A stretch of DNA of 64,000 bases. Origin: Cannabis sativa (Eukaryota; Streptophyta; Magnoliopsida; Rosales; Cannabaceae). The stretch spans positions 76,623,580 to 76,687,579 of the forward strand of contig NC_083610.1 of NCBI RefSeq assembly GCF_029168945.1. Direction: 5' to 3'. A program made the translations under genes and the position numbers. The notes under the pieces are model-generated. The model ran no database searches. It was not told the DNA's origin and saw only the letters and a program-made list of their open reading frames with translations. Positions 11,733 to 22,551 of the stretch are shown here, piece after piece (the stretch's first letter is position 1; each line of letters begins with the position of its first letter).

Positions 11733-14129
11733 ATAATATATCAAGTCATGATAATTAGACTGATGAGTAGTCTATTAATAAATTAGATGACTTGTTAGAA
11801 AGATACAAGGAAAAATAAATGATATATTATAGTTATATCTATTTGACCATTACAATAACATGATGAAGTTGTCATGTAAATTATGCACATCATTAAATTG
11901 ACGATAGTGATTCCTCAAAAAATATAAAGTTTGATAAACATAATGATAACTCCTGAAGAGTGTATATCTTTTGGAGAATAATATAATTATATTATTCGTG
12001 TATATAAAAATGAAACTTGTAATGATTATGTTGTAATGATTTTACATTACCTTGTGAAAGTTTCATTAAAATACAAATTATAATGAACTTGAAGTTCATG
12101 AATTGAGTTATTTTAACATGATCAATCATATGTAATAAATTGTCAAAGGATTTGACTAAATTTTGTTGAAGAACCAGAAGATTCTTCTCATTGTTAATTT
12201 ATAAGGCTCAAAAGAAGAATGTGCATATATTTGCACATATAAAATATTTAAGTTATATTTCTTTATCAATCTTGAGCCATTGTTAGATTTTTATTGCATA
12301 GTTTCTTATTGATGTGATAAGATTATATGACATGCATTTACAAATTTTGTAAATTTATGTATTTCTAATAATAATTCTTAGAAATGAATTAAGTTCATAA
12401 GTATTGAACTTGAACCTGAAGTTCAATGTCATATAGTATAAATGGGTTTAAACAAATATTGATTCATTGTGATATATTGAAATCTCTACAGGTGTATTAA
12501 TATTATTAGATATCACAATTTTTAAAAATTCTCTCGATCAAGGGGAGAAAAGCAGTTGGGATCGATGATAATTTTTGAAAAATAATCCTTGCACAAAGTA
12601 TATAAGAATGATGTAGTTCAAAATGATATATACCAACTGCAAATCAATATTATTCAAAGTTGAGTTAGAATGAGTCGTAAACGCCTAAAGTGTAAATGAA
12701 CAATGTTAAAATTATTAGTAAATGTTCATTTGATATGTCCTGAAGTTGTTAAATCTAGAGGTACTCATGAAGATACCTTAATGTCATAAAGTATTAATGA
12801 TTTAGAAATTATAACCGTGATGGAAATGGTACTCTAGAAGAGACTCCCAAGAGAAGTTAGACATAATACATTTGATTATAATTGAATCCCTGAAGTGGTT
12901 TTATATAGGTACCTATAAATGATTAACATATTTGAAAAATATGTAATTTAAAGAGATCTCTATAAGTTGTGTCAATATGGGAGGAAATTATCATATATTA
13001 AAATTTTTGTCGACAATAGATGTTGAATGTGTGCATATGCAATAAACTAACATGAGACAGGAATGATCATGGTATTAGATTTGTCGAGAATTATCGACAT
13101 ATATTTTGTTTTTGGCCAAAACATTATGACGCAGTCCAGGCAAGTTTACTCGCCTAAAGTGAAGTAACACTGTAGGGTGTGCAAATAAATATTTATAATG
13201 AGAAATTTGCATATATGTATTTGTACATATGAATTGTTGTACAAAGTTTGCATAGACATGAGATCGATTGAAGAAAGGCTTACATATTGAGAAAATATAA
13301 TCATGATTTGATTATAGACTGGAATATATTTTATGAGGATTTATAAGCGTCGCATAAATGTTGCAACAAAAGTTATTTATATGGAGCACCTAATATAATG
13401 AGAATTTGACATAAGCCTTATCTAAAAATTCTAGAAGAATTTAATACATGTCTTAAAGTGATATAAATTTAAAGTCGCGCGCACTATATGACAAAGATCT
13501 TTGTATGAAATAAAGACATGTAAGTAAATTATTGTTTGAAAAATACCTATGGTTGTCTATGCAGTATAAATTCGTAAATTATACATTGTGATAGACTCTT
13601 GAAGAGTTTTTGAATATATTATAAATGATTGAAGAACAAACTTTTAATTTCTTTTGTATATCGAGAAATATTAAATGTATAAAGTTTGTTCATTAGTAGA
13701 GAAGAACTGAAGTACTTCATATGCATCAAGAATTATAGATATATGATCATTTGATATGGAAATTAAGATCATACAACAAGATGGAACAAATATATGGTCT
13801 TTGAGCACCATCATTGTCACAAATGAAAATTTATATTATCATTAATTTGTTATGTTCATATCTACTTGAAATGTTAAATTTTAGTATGAACAAAATTATA
13901 TAGTCACATGAATGATACAATTAGTTGGATAAAGATTAATGTTCCACGAATCCCTCATCTATAATTTAGAAGTCTACACATACTCTGAAAGAGTTATAGA
14001 AAATATATGATCATAGATAGTATATGGTGATATTTTAAAAGTGATAACAATAATCTTATGAGATATATTATCACCAAAAGAATTATGGATCATATGTGCA
14101 TGAGGAGGAAACATATTCATGTTGCACTC

Positions 14130-14290
14130 TTTTCCCCTTAGTTCAGGTTTTGTCCCACTGAGTTTTCCTGACAAGGTTTTTAACGAGGCAACTTGCAAAT
14201 AGTTATGAATATGAAATATATATTGTAATCTTTTTTCTTAGCTCAATTGTCCCACTGGATTTTTCTGACAAGGTTTTTAAAGAGGCAACT
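14130..14290 (+). repeat. Repeated GACAAGGTTTTTAA.GAGGCA block before the 3' LTR
   Basis: TTTGTCCCACTG, then TTTTCCTGACAAGG, then TTTTTAACGAGGCAACTT occurs twice about 110 bases apart, with a third weaker version at 14705-14735. The minus-strand sister copy has it at about 62480-62525, 62940-62990 and 63035-63085. Confidence 0.7.
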
Positions 14291-14383
14291 TTAAATCATA
14301 TTAACATACTTGCATTTTATGAAGCAAGTAGAGAATGTGTGGGAGTGAGATCATTAACATAGCATATTCGGGAAATATATGGA

Positions 14384-14701
14384 TTGCACTCAATAAAGAA
14401 GTATCAACCCAAGCAGTTCTCTATGGATAATACTGCTTGCATCGCTCAACTAAAAGGAGGGTACATTGAAGGAAATAGAATTAGAATACATTTCACCAAA
14501 TTCGTCTTTATACGTTTCAAGAAAATGCATATTGGTGTTCAACAAATTCAATCAAGTGTTAATCTTGCAAACTTATTTACAAAGTTATTACCAACATCAA
14601 CATTTGAGACAGCAGACAAGATCGAAATTCGTCAATTAGAAGATCTCCATGAATGCCTAAATAAGGGGGAGTTAGTTTACACTATACTCTTTTTCTTTTG
14701 A
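14384..14701 (+). pseudogene. Copia RNase H C-terminal fragment
   Basis: The frame reads YQPKQFSMDNTACIAQLKGG, HFTKFVFIRFKKMHIGVQ, QSSVNLANLFTKLLPTSTFE and LEDLHECLN. This is the tail of Copia ribonuclease H, where the D of DN, the H of the hAT-unrelated HF motif, and the NLAD/LFTK motif are expected. RT and integrase are absent upstream. The stop is followed by the polypurine tract. The same segment is present, frameshifted, at 62540-62844 on the minus strand. Confidence 0.8.
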
Positions 14702-14758
14702 TCAAGTTTTCCAGTAAGATTTTAAATGAGGCAGTTATTATGGATATCCAAGGGGGAG

Positions 14759-14984
14759 TGTTATAAATATTAATAATTATGTGGATGTCCAAATCTTTTA
14801 TTTATTACCATTAATTGTAATTAACATTCATTTTTTCTTAGTTTCTTAATATTTGACTCTTGTATTTGTATAAATAGGGGTTCACCCCATTGGAATAAAC
14901 AACTAAGAAATTCTCATTCACTTTCTCTTTCTCTCTTCATCTTCTTCTTCTTTATTCTCATCTATTTTATATTATTTTATAACA
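14759..14984 (+). repeat. 3' LTR of the 11507-14984 element
   Basis: Begins TGTTATAA and ends TATAACA, preceded by a polypurine tract and followed by the target duplication ATAAA. Confidence 0.9.
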
Positions 14985-14989
14985 ATAAA

Positions 14990-15590
14990 TAATATATTAT
15001 AATTTAAATTTTAAAAATCTCTCTAATTAAGTCTATCTCTAAAATTAAGATAAACATAAATAAAAATAAGTCTACCTCTAATAATTTCATACTATTTCAT
15101 ATTTGTTTGTAACTTTTTTTATTCTCCTAAACTCAACTTTTCAAAAAAAAAAAAATTCTCTCTTTTTTTTTGTCATAAAGTATTCTTTTTTTTACCGACT
15201 TAAATAATGATGCAAATAGGTTGAGGATAGTCTGGTCTCATTAAAAGGGTGGTAATTTGTGTTCATAGGTCATGTTCGTGTCGACACATGTATTACAAGT
15301 ATATACTGAACACAACTCGTTTAATATTGTGTCAAAAAATAAAATCTAAATATGACCTATGTAACCTATTTATAAATGGTGAAGTGATATATGGTAATGA
15401 CAATAATAACTCAGAATACAATGACAATCATAGTGAGATACGTTGATGACAACAATTTTGAATTAACGTAGTTCTGACTACAAGATAATGATACAATAAT
15501 TTTGAGATCATATATATGATCATTTTTTTTATAGATTTATTGATATTTTTAAGGCCTCAATTTTTCGTAAGAGTTTTTCAAATTTTCTTT
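14990..15590. other. AT-rich spacer
   Basis: No gene recognised. The open frames at 15249-15446 and 15516-15728 are compositional or shadows of the LINE. Confidence 0.4.
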
Positions 15591-15629
15591 TTCAATATAA
15601 TTTTTTTTTTTAAGAAACAGCTGTTATTA

Positions 15630-18600
15630 TTAATGAGAAGAATCAACAACAACAACAGAAACGATTGGGGATGGAATTTCACCAAACCAAACCATATCTT
15701 TGTCCAATCGAAGAGCAAACTTTGCTAAGCCATGAGCCGCTTGGTTAGCATCTCTTTTAACATGAGATACCTTTACTCTAGGAAAAAAGGACATAAGATA
15801 ATTAATATCCTCTACCAAATCATGAAAAGGAGTTATACACTTAGTAGAAGATAAACAATTGAGAGCATTAGACAATAAGAGAGAATCGGTTTCAATGAAA
15901 TTGAGTGGAAAGTTGTGCATCAATCCCCATTGCAAACCGTAAAACATAGCCAAAGCTTCCATTTCCTTTGGTGAGCAACAACCTTTGCAAACTTTGGAGA
16001 GTCCAGCAACTACATCACCTGCATCAGTTCGAATAAGAGCCCCTACTCCAATAATAGCACCCTTTGAATCAATAGCAGCATCAATATTCAATTTATACAT
16101 GTCTTTTCCAGGTGGCTGCCATTTCGGAATGGTCTTTTGATGGGAGGTATGAACCGATTGGTTGCTGCAATTTGTTGCAGCAGATGCATGCAGTTGAATG
16201 GCAGCAGCAGTAGCCGAGGTTTATTGAGAAAGATATGTGTCCGAATAGCTACAAATCACCTCCGCAAACTTAGGCTTAGACCCATGAATCTCCTTATTTC
16301 GCTCAGTCCAAATACACCACATAATACATATAATTCTCTCCAAATCAGCGTCCTTATTTACATTAGCAAGATGGGAGAAAATATCAAAGCCTTTAAGGTT
16401 ACCAATGTTAGGCATCTGAACTTGGCACTTTGAAATCTTCCACACAGCTTTAGCACGAGTACAACAAAAAATAGCATGTCCAACAGATTCCCAAGCACAT
16501 AAACAGAGTGAACAAGCTGAGGAAGTCGAGATCTTACGGTGCATCAAGTTGGCAGCCGTTGGAAGAGCATCATTAATGAAACGCCATGCAAAAATCTTGA
16601 CTTTCTTAGGTAGTTTTAGAGCCCATAAGAGATTCCACCATTGACGATTAGATGATGAATGGGATTCGGCCTCCATAGTTTCTAAACTAGCCGCTAAAGT
16701 GGTAGCCCGATTTCACTGTGTAATAGCTTGTATCGGAGTGGTGCCAGATAAGCATGTCCTCTCTAGGAGAGGGAGCAAGCGGTATAGAGAGAATGCGCTC
16801 AATATCAATAGTCCCAAAGTGGTCTTCCAGAATTCTCAAATCTCATTGTCTTTCATTAGTAATATAATGAGCCACCGTGAACAGAGGATCCCCCCCATAG
16901 TAATAAGGAGTAAAAGTAGTGTTTCCCGGGAGCCAAGGATCTTTAACACATCTCACACTTTGCCCATTCCCTATTTTCCATCTCAGTCCTTTTAACAATA
17001 GCTCTTTTCCATCACAGATACTCTGCCAAGTAAGAGAAGGCAATACCCCTTTTTTTGCTGAAAGGAAATTACCATCCTTAAAGTACCTAGCTTGAAGAAC
17101 TCTAGCTAAAAGAGAAGAGGGATCATTGAAAATTCGCCAAGCCGGCTTAGCGAGTAGAGCTTGGTTAAAATGGATGAAGGAACGAAAACCCATACTGCCA
17201 TCAACTTTAGAAGAACATAAGAATTTCCACTTCTTCCAATGAATCTTCGAATGGTTTGCATTAGAACCCCACCAAAAGTTAGCCATCATTGATTCCAATT
17301 GATTACAAAACTTCTTGGGAAGACTAAAGCAACTCATCGCATATGTCGGAATAGATTGAACCACTGCTTTTAAGAGAATTTCCCGACCTCCAATAGAAAA
17401 AAGCTTGGCATGCCATGTGTTCATTAATTTCCATATACCGTCTTTGATTCCACTAAAAAGCTCGTTTTTATCTCTACCCGCATATGATGGAAGACCTAGA
17501 TATTTTTCATGTAAATCACAAATAGGCATACCCAAAACATGGTTGAAACGATCTTTAGTAGCTTGACTTGTGTTAGGTGAAAAAGACATGACCGTTTTCT
17601 CCGTGTTGAGAAGTTGCCCCGATGCTCGGTGATAAAGATCAAGAACTCTTCGAATGGCTTGACAAGATTCTTCAGTGGCATGGTAAAATAACAAACTATC
17701 ATCTGCAAATAGAAGATGAGACACTGCAGGAGCAAGTCGAGCAATTGATAATCCCTTTAGCTGACCCAAACTTTCCTCATTTTTCAACAAAGATGAAAGA
17801 CCTTCTGAGCAAATCAAAAATAAATAAGGTGATAGTGGATCACCTTGTCTAAGACCCCTCTGTGGAACAATTGAACCTTTGATAGCCCCATTGATATTGA
17901 AAGAAAGCGTGGCTGTTGTAACACATTTCATAACAAGATTCACCCAATTAATATCAAACCCCATCTTCATCATAACCTGGCGCAGAAAAAACCACTCTAC
18001 TCGATCAAAGGCCTTACTCATATCCAGTTTGAGTGTCGAATACCCCAACCGGCCTCTCTTCTTGTTCTTCAAACAATGGACAAGTTCAAAAGCCAAGAGC
18101 ACATTATTAGTTATTAAGCGATTAGGAAGGAAAGCGCTTTGATGCTGAGAAATAACAAAAGGCAGCGCTTCTTTAAATCTGACCGCAATAGCTTTGGAGA
18201 CTAACTTGTAAATCACAGTACACAAACTAATAGGTCTGAATTCCCTCACAAATTTAGGCTAGTCTACTTTCGGAATTAACGTAATCAGAGCTGAATTAAT
18301 ACATGTCATGTCCGCACCATCATTAAGAATTTGAAGGACACTTTGGGTTACAAGTGAACCAACAATATCCCAATGTTTTTGGAAGAACATCGCAGACATA
18401 CCATCCACTCCTGGGGATTTATCAGGTGCCATTGAATGAAGAGCATTTTCAACATCAGAAGCAGTAAAAGGTTGCAGCAGAATAACATTCATTTCAGGTG
18501 TAATAGCCGATTGGATAGTGGACAATACCATATTCAAAGCTTCAATATTAACACCATTAGAAGTGAACAATTTTGAGAAATAAAAAGTAACTTCATTAGC

Positions 18601-19791
18601 AATGTCCTCATCACCATGTATAACCCCACCAACATCAGTATTTAGAGATTTAATTCTGTTAGTGGCATTCCTTGATTTTGCTCGGGCATGAAAGAATTTT
18701 GTATTAGAATCTCCACTTTGCAATTAATCAACTCTAGCTCTTTGGTGCCAATAAAGCTCCTCTTTTTCCAACAAATCATCCAATATTTTATCTGCATCCT
18801 CGACTGTCTGAAAGTGTTGCAGCGATCGGTCATTACTGTTGTGTAATTGAGATGAGTGTTTATGGGCTGCTGCTATGTCACGACCCATTTGGCCATATTT
18901 TGAGACATGCCAATTCTGGAGTGCAGTTGAACAATCTGCAATATTTTGCAGCAGAGAAGAAATAGGTTGGAAGTTGTTACATGATTTCCAAGAAGCTTCA
19001 ATAATACCACGGAAATCTGAATCTTTGAGCCAAAATTGCTCAAAACAAAATCTATGGTGTCTTGTAGCCGAAATGGACATTTGTTGTCGCAGAGAAACAT
19101 TATATGCAATTGCACGATGATCGGAATGGTAGAAATCCAAATGAGAAAGAGGAGAATCGACAAAGAAGTCTGTCCATACACCATTATGAAACCCTCTATC
19201 TAGCCTCTCTTTGACCAAAGTCCCATTATAGTGCTTATTAGTCCATGTATACCGATCTCCAGTATAAGGGATTGTAATAAGATTATAAAAATCAATAGCT
19301 TGCTTGAAGTCATTCATAAGTTTTTCACTTCTCAGAGGACCCCCATCTTTATCTTCATTTGACAACAACTCATTAAAATCACCAAGAACTAACCAAGGAA
19401 AATTGTTCGAAGGAGTAGCAAAACTTCTCAATAGATTCCAAGTATTAGTTCGTAAATGAGATTCCGGAGCACCATAAAAAGTAGTAAAGTGGAAACGACA
19501 ACCATTCTCATACAACACAAAAGCATCAAAGTGATTCATTGAATAGGAGTTCAAGGTTACATCAACATTTGTCATCCATAATAACAGCAAACCCCCTTTT
19601 AAACCAACCCTTGGGACTTCAAGTCCATTGTTAAATTTCAAAGAGTGACGAATACGATCTAAAGAATTACATTTAAGCTTAGTTTCCATAATAAAAAGCA
19701 AATTAGGACGCTGCTCCTTAACCAGCAGCTTAAGATGCCTGAATGCCGAAGGGTTTCCCAAGCCCCTGGCATTCCAACTTATAATTTTTAT
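15630..19791 (-). pseudogene. LINE ORF2: endonuclease, reverse transcriptase, RNase H (broken)
   Basis: From the 5' side, an endonuclease domain starts with IKIISWNARGLGN and has GDFNE and SDHRA; it ends at a stop at 18724. The reverse transcriptase continues in the same frame (GDSNTKFFHARAK, SPGVDGM, EFRPISLCTVIYKLVSKAI, KAFDRVEW, RQGDPLSPYLF, catalytic FADD). The zf-RVT part (16221-16676) and RNase H (15630-16100, with D, E, D and the H of AAHGLA) are in another frame. Lesions: ATG replaced by ATA at 19789-19791, stops at 18724, 18259, 16843 and 16221, and a one-base shift near 16700-16720. All catalytic residues I looked for are still present, so inactivation is by nonsense changes rather than active-site loss. 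Confidence 0.9.
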
Positions 19792-21200
19792 GGTTGCGGG
19801 CGGGGCTGCTGGTGTGCAACCTCCGCTGAAATCGCAGGATTGTCTTCAGCTGAATCCTGTGAAGAACGAGAAACATGATGAATAATTATCTCCTCCGTAT
19901 CAATGTTATCCCTTTTGTTGCCTCGACATCTTTTAAGAACACTGCGTAGGTTTTTGGGATCAATTTGTCTCTTGAAACTTTTACCATAATCACCTAACTC
20001 AATAGACTCATCACTTGTCATAATTGCTTTGCCTTTATTTACCAAAACAGGGCTGCTATCAGAAGGCTTTGGTAAAATGGGATGGGAGGGATAGTGTGCA
20101 ATGGACTCAGCATTCAGGGAGTTTTTGAGTGGCAAATGAACTGGGGTAGTAAGTACTGGTGTGGGAATGGGATTTGTGGAACTACTAGCCGAATGAAAAG
20201 CTGTTGGTATATATGAAGGAAATGGTAATGGCATTTCAGGACTTTGGTTGTTGTTGGGTACATTCGATTGATCTGGCATGTTTGATTCTGCAAGAGTAAG
20301 AGGCTTAGGTTGTGGGATTGCACCTATGGCTATGTTGGGGTTAGTATAAAGTGCAAGAAGAGTAGAGGCAATAGTTTTCTTGGCCAAACGGGTGAGAAAA
20401 GGATAGGCATTTGCTTTCGAAAAATCATTACGATACCTGTCATAACCGGCCTTAGGAAGTTTATCTCCGATCATTTGAGGACCATATGGCAAGTCAGGAT
20501 CCTCACCATTATCAACCAATTCCAGAAATGCCTTGCACTTATCGAAAGGGTGACCCAGAATGCCACAATGGAAGCAGAAAGTAGGGAGATTCTCATACCG
20601 AAACTCAAGCCAATGTTCATCTTGGACCTTTGGCAGAGTCACCATCTTGCCTTGCATCAAAAGTTGAGTGATATCAATTAAGACTCGGGTGCGCAGAAAA
20701 GAACCCCAACCTTCATGTAAAGAATCCTCATAAACTTCAACAAACTCTCCTACCCATTCACCAACTTTCCTAGCCAAAGCCCTGGACTTACTTAAGAAAG
20801 GAAGTCTATGAGTTTGAACCCAAAAGTGAGCCTTGAATAGATCCTCTTTCTTGACAGATTGCAGAGATGCTGGGGAGTGAAGGAGAATGAGGTGATTGAA
20901 AAAATGCCAAGGTTCACCCGAGATTACTCTGTATTTGTCACCTGCACAAGCCATAGTTAGCAAAAAAAGGTCAGAATGCATCTCAGAAACCACAACATCA
21001 AATCGACATTTGTTACTCCAGAATTCTCCCATCTTCTTAATAAAAGTTTGGGGATTAATAAAAGATAAGCATCTGGCCACTAAGAAAAATTTCGGTGGGG
21101 CATTAGAATCTTGGAGATCAGTTTCAGAAAGGGTATGAACATCTCTCTCCTTCTCAGACAAAGATAGAGTGGTATTCATCACGCTAATTATTGAGTCCAT
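19788..21200 (-). CDS. LINE ORF1 protein (DUF4283 plus CCHC knuckle)
   Basis: ORF1 of plant L1 elements is an RNA-binding protein that coats the element's transcript. The open frame extends to 21461, but the likely start is the ATG at 21200 (MDSIISVMNTT), giving about 470 aa; the upstream part reads like UTR. The N-terminal half is the DUF4283 domain (FFLVARCLSF, GEPWHFFNHLILLH, FWVQTHRLP). A CCHC knuckle, CFHCGILGHPFDKC, lies at about residue 200, followed by a Pro/Ser/Asn-rich tail with basic patches (KRQIDPKNLRSVLKRCRG). The frame is uninterrupted, unlike ORF2. The stop TAA overlaps the lost ORF2 start (ATAA). Confidence 0.85.
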   Translation of the reverse strand: MDSIISVMNTTLSLSEKERDVHTLSETDLQDSNAPPKFFLVARCLSFINPQTFIKKMGEFWSNKCRFDVVVSEMHSDLFLLTMACAGDKYRVISGEPWHFFNHLILLHSPASLQSVKKEDLFKAHFWVQTHRLPFLSKSRALARKVGEWVGEFVEVYEDSLHEGWGSFLRTRVLIDITQLLMQGKMVTLPKVQDEHWLEFRYENLPTFCFHCGILGHPFDKCKAFLELVDNGEDPDLPYGPQMIGDKLPKAGYDRYRNDFSKANAYPFLTRLAKKTIASTLLALYTNPNIAIGAIPQPKPLTLAESNMPDQSNVPNNNQSPEMPLPFPSYIPTAFHSASSSTNPIPTPVLTTPVHLPLKNSLNAESIAHYPSHPILPKPSDSSPVLVNKGKAIMTSDESIELGDYGKSFKRQIDPKNLRSVLKRCRGNKRDNIDTEEIIIHHVSRSSQDSAEDNPAISAEVAHQQPRPQP

Positions 21201-21697
21201 ACAAGAGTGAGTGATTGAGAATGAAAATAAGAAGTGTAGGTACAAATCATAGATTGTGAGATGATGAATATATATAGATGAAACATATTTCAAATTCGTC
21301 CGTAGACTGGTAAGAGCAGAAGATCGTGTATACTTGGAGAGTGGGAAGTTAAGAGAGTTCATGGGCAAGGTGGAGAAGATGGACAAGATGGGGAAGAAGA
21401 TGCAGAAAAATCGAAACCCAGAAAACCAGAGTAACCGCCTCAGAGAACCCCACTCAGGCACTTCAATAATATAATATTTGAAGATATATTTTTATTTTTT
21501 TATCTATTAAATAAAAAATTATATAATAATTTTTATTTTATTTTTACATTTCTGAATAAAAAAAAATTAGTAAAATAGTTACTCATATTATTAAAAAAAT
21601 TTCAAAATTTAAAATTTAATATGTATCATTAAACAATATATAAACGCACTTGAAACGCGGCTTGTTTCCTATTTTATAAATAATCCTAATTAAATAA

Positions 21698-22303
21698 AGA
21701 GTAAATTGCGGCATAAATACCTAATATTTCAGACTTTATTCATTTAAATACCTAATGTTTATTTTTGGAGGCAAAAATACCTAATGTTACAATTCTCTTA
21801 CACCTTTACTACTACTTCTATTAACTCATAAATATGGATATGTGGAGGGCCAAAAAAACATTAAATTCATTTATTTTATTTTAAAACTTAATATTCTTAA
21901 TATCAAAAACTAAATGCTACTTGTTTCAAAAATAATAATAATAAATAAATAAGAGAGATGCAATACCAAATTACCATAGCTGAGTGAACCAGTGCAGTAT
22001 ATGGAACATGATTATCAAATTGAAGTGTCAATATCATGTAAAAATTGTTATGAGAACTGTTTTTTTTTTTAAACAAGTATCATTTAGTTTCTAATATTAA
22101 GAATATTAACTTTTAAAATAAAAAAAATAAATGTAATACATTTGAACCCTCTACGTGTCCATATTTATGAGTTAACAGAAGTGGTAGTAACAGTGTAAGA
22201 GAATTGTAACATTATGTATTTTTACATCTAAAAATAAACATCATCTATTTAAGTGTATAAAATCTAAAATATTAAGTATTTATGCGACAATTTACTTACT
22301 CTT
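21698..22303. mobile_element. Fold-back MITE with arms of about 240 bases
   Basis: The left arm (21698-21940) starts AGAGTAAATT, and the right arm (22060-22303), read in reverse complement, starts AAGAGTAAGTAAATT. Both continue through CATAAATAC, ATGTTTATTTTT, ATGTTACAATTCTCTTACAC and TTAACTCATAAATATGGA. The spacer of about 120 bases is unpaired. It lies about 150 bases upstream of the SC35 transcript region. No coding capacity. Confidence 0.8.
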
Positions 22304-22551
22304 AAATCAACACAGCCATCTATTGAATGCCAAATTAGATAGAACATGCAGAGGAACATTACTTTAGAAGGTTTACTCTATACTTTCCCAAACTCTTAAT
22401 ATAAATAATAAAGGTCAATGTTTTAGCATGTAAAAGATAGGGGCAATATTTTTAGCATCTCTTGAGTGAGACATCCAAATTCCAAATCGGCCAAAATCTT
22501 TCCATTCTCACTGATAAGCCAAAAACCCTAACACCGCCGCTGGTCATATCC
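22304..22551 (+). promoter_or_regulatory. Probable promoter and 5' UTR of the SC35 gene
   Basis: The region just before the ATG contains CT-rich and AAACCCTA motifs (AAAAACCCTAACACCGCCGC at 22521-22540). AAACCCTA (telo-box) is a common promoter or leader element of plant RNA-processing and translation genes. No start site can be fixed from sequence. Confidence 0.4.

Larger units (their letters stand above)
11507..14984 (+). mobile_element. Non-autonomous Copia-like LTR retrotransposon
   Basis: Both LTRs begin TGTTATAAATATTAA; the second ends TATAACA. The target duplication ATAAA flanks the element at 11502-11506 and 14985-14989. LTR1 is about 11507-11732 and LTR2 is 14759-14984 (226 bases). 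A polypurine tract, AAGGGGGAG, directly precedes LTR2. The LTRs contain GTATAAATAGGGG as TATA box and a long CT-rich stretch. The interior of about 3 kb is largely non-coding; only the last piece of Copia RNase H is readable. A diverged copy in opposite orientation fills 62213-64000. Confidence 0.9.
15601..21461 (-). mobile_element. Near full-length L1-type LINE
   Basis: The 3' tail is the T-run on the plus strand at 15601-15611; the 5' end is near 21461. TTCAATATAA at 15591-15600 and TTCAATAATATAA at 21462-21474 look like an imperfect target duplication. Order on the minus strand is a 5' UTR of about 260 bases, ORF1 (19788-21200), then ORF2 (endonuclease, RT, zinc knuckle, RNase H). The element is complete in architecture but ORF2 has lost its ATG and carries four in-frame stops and one frameshift, so it is inactive. 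Confidence 0.9.
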
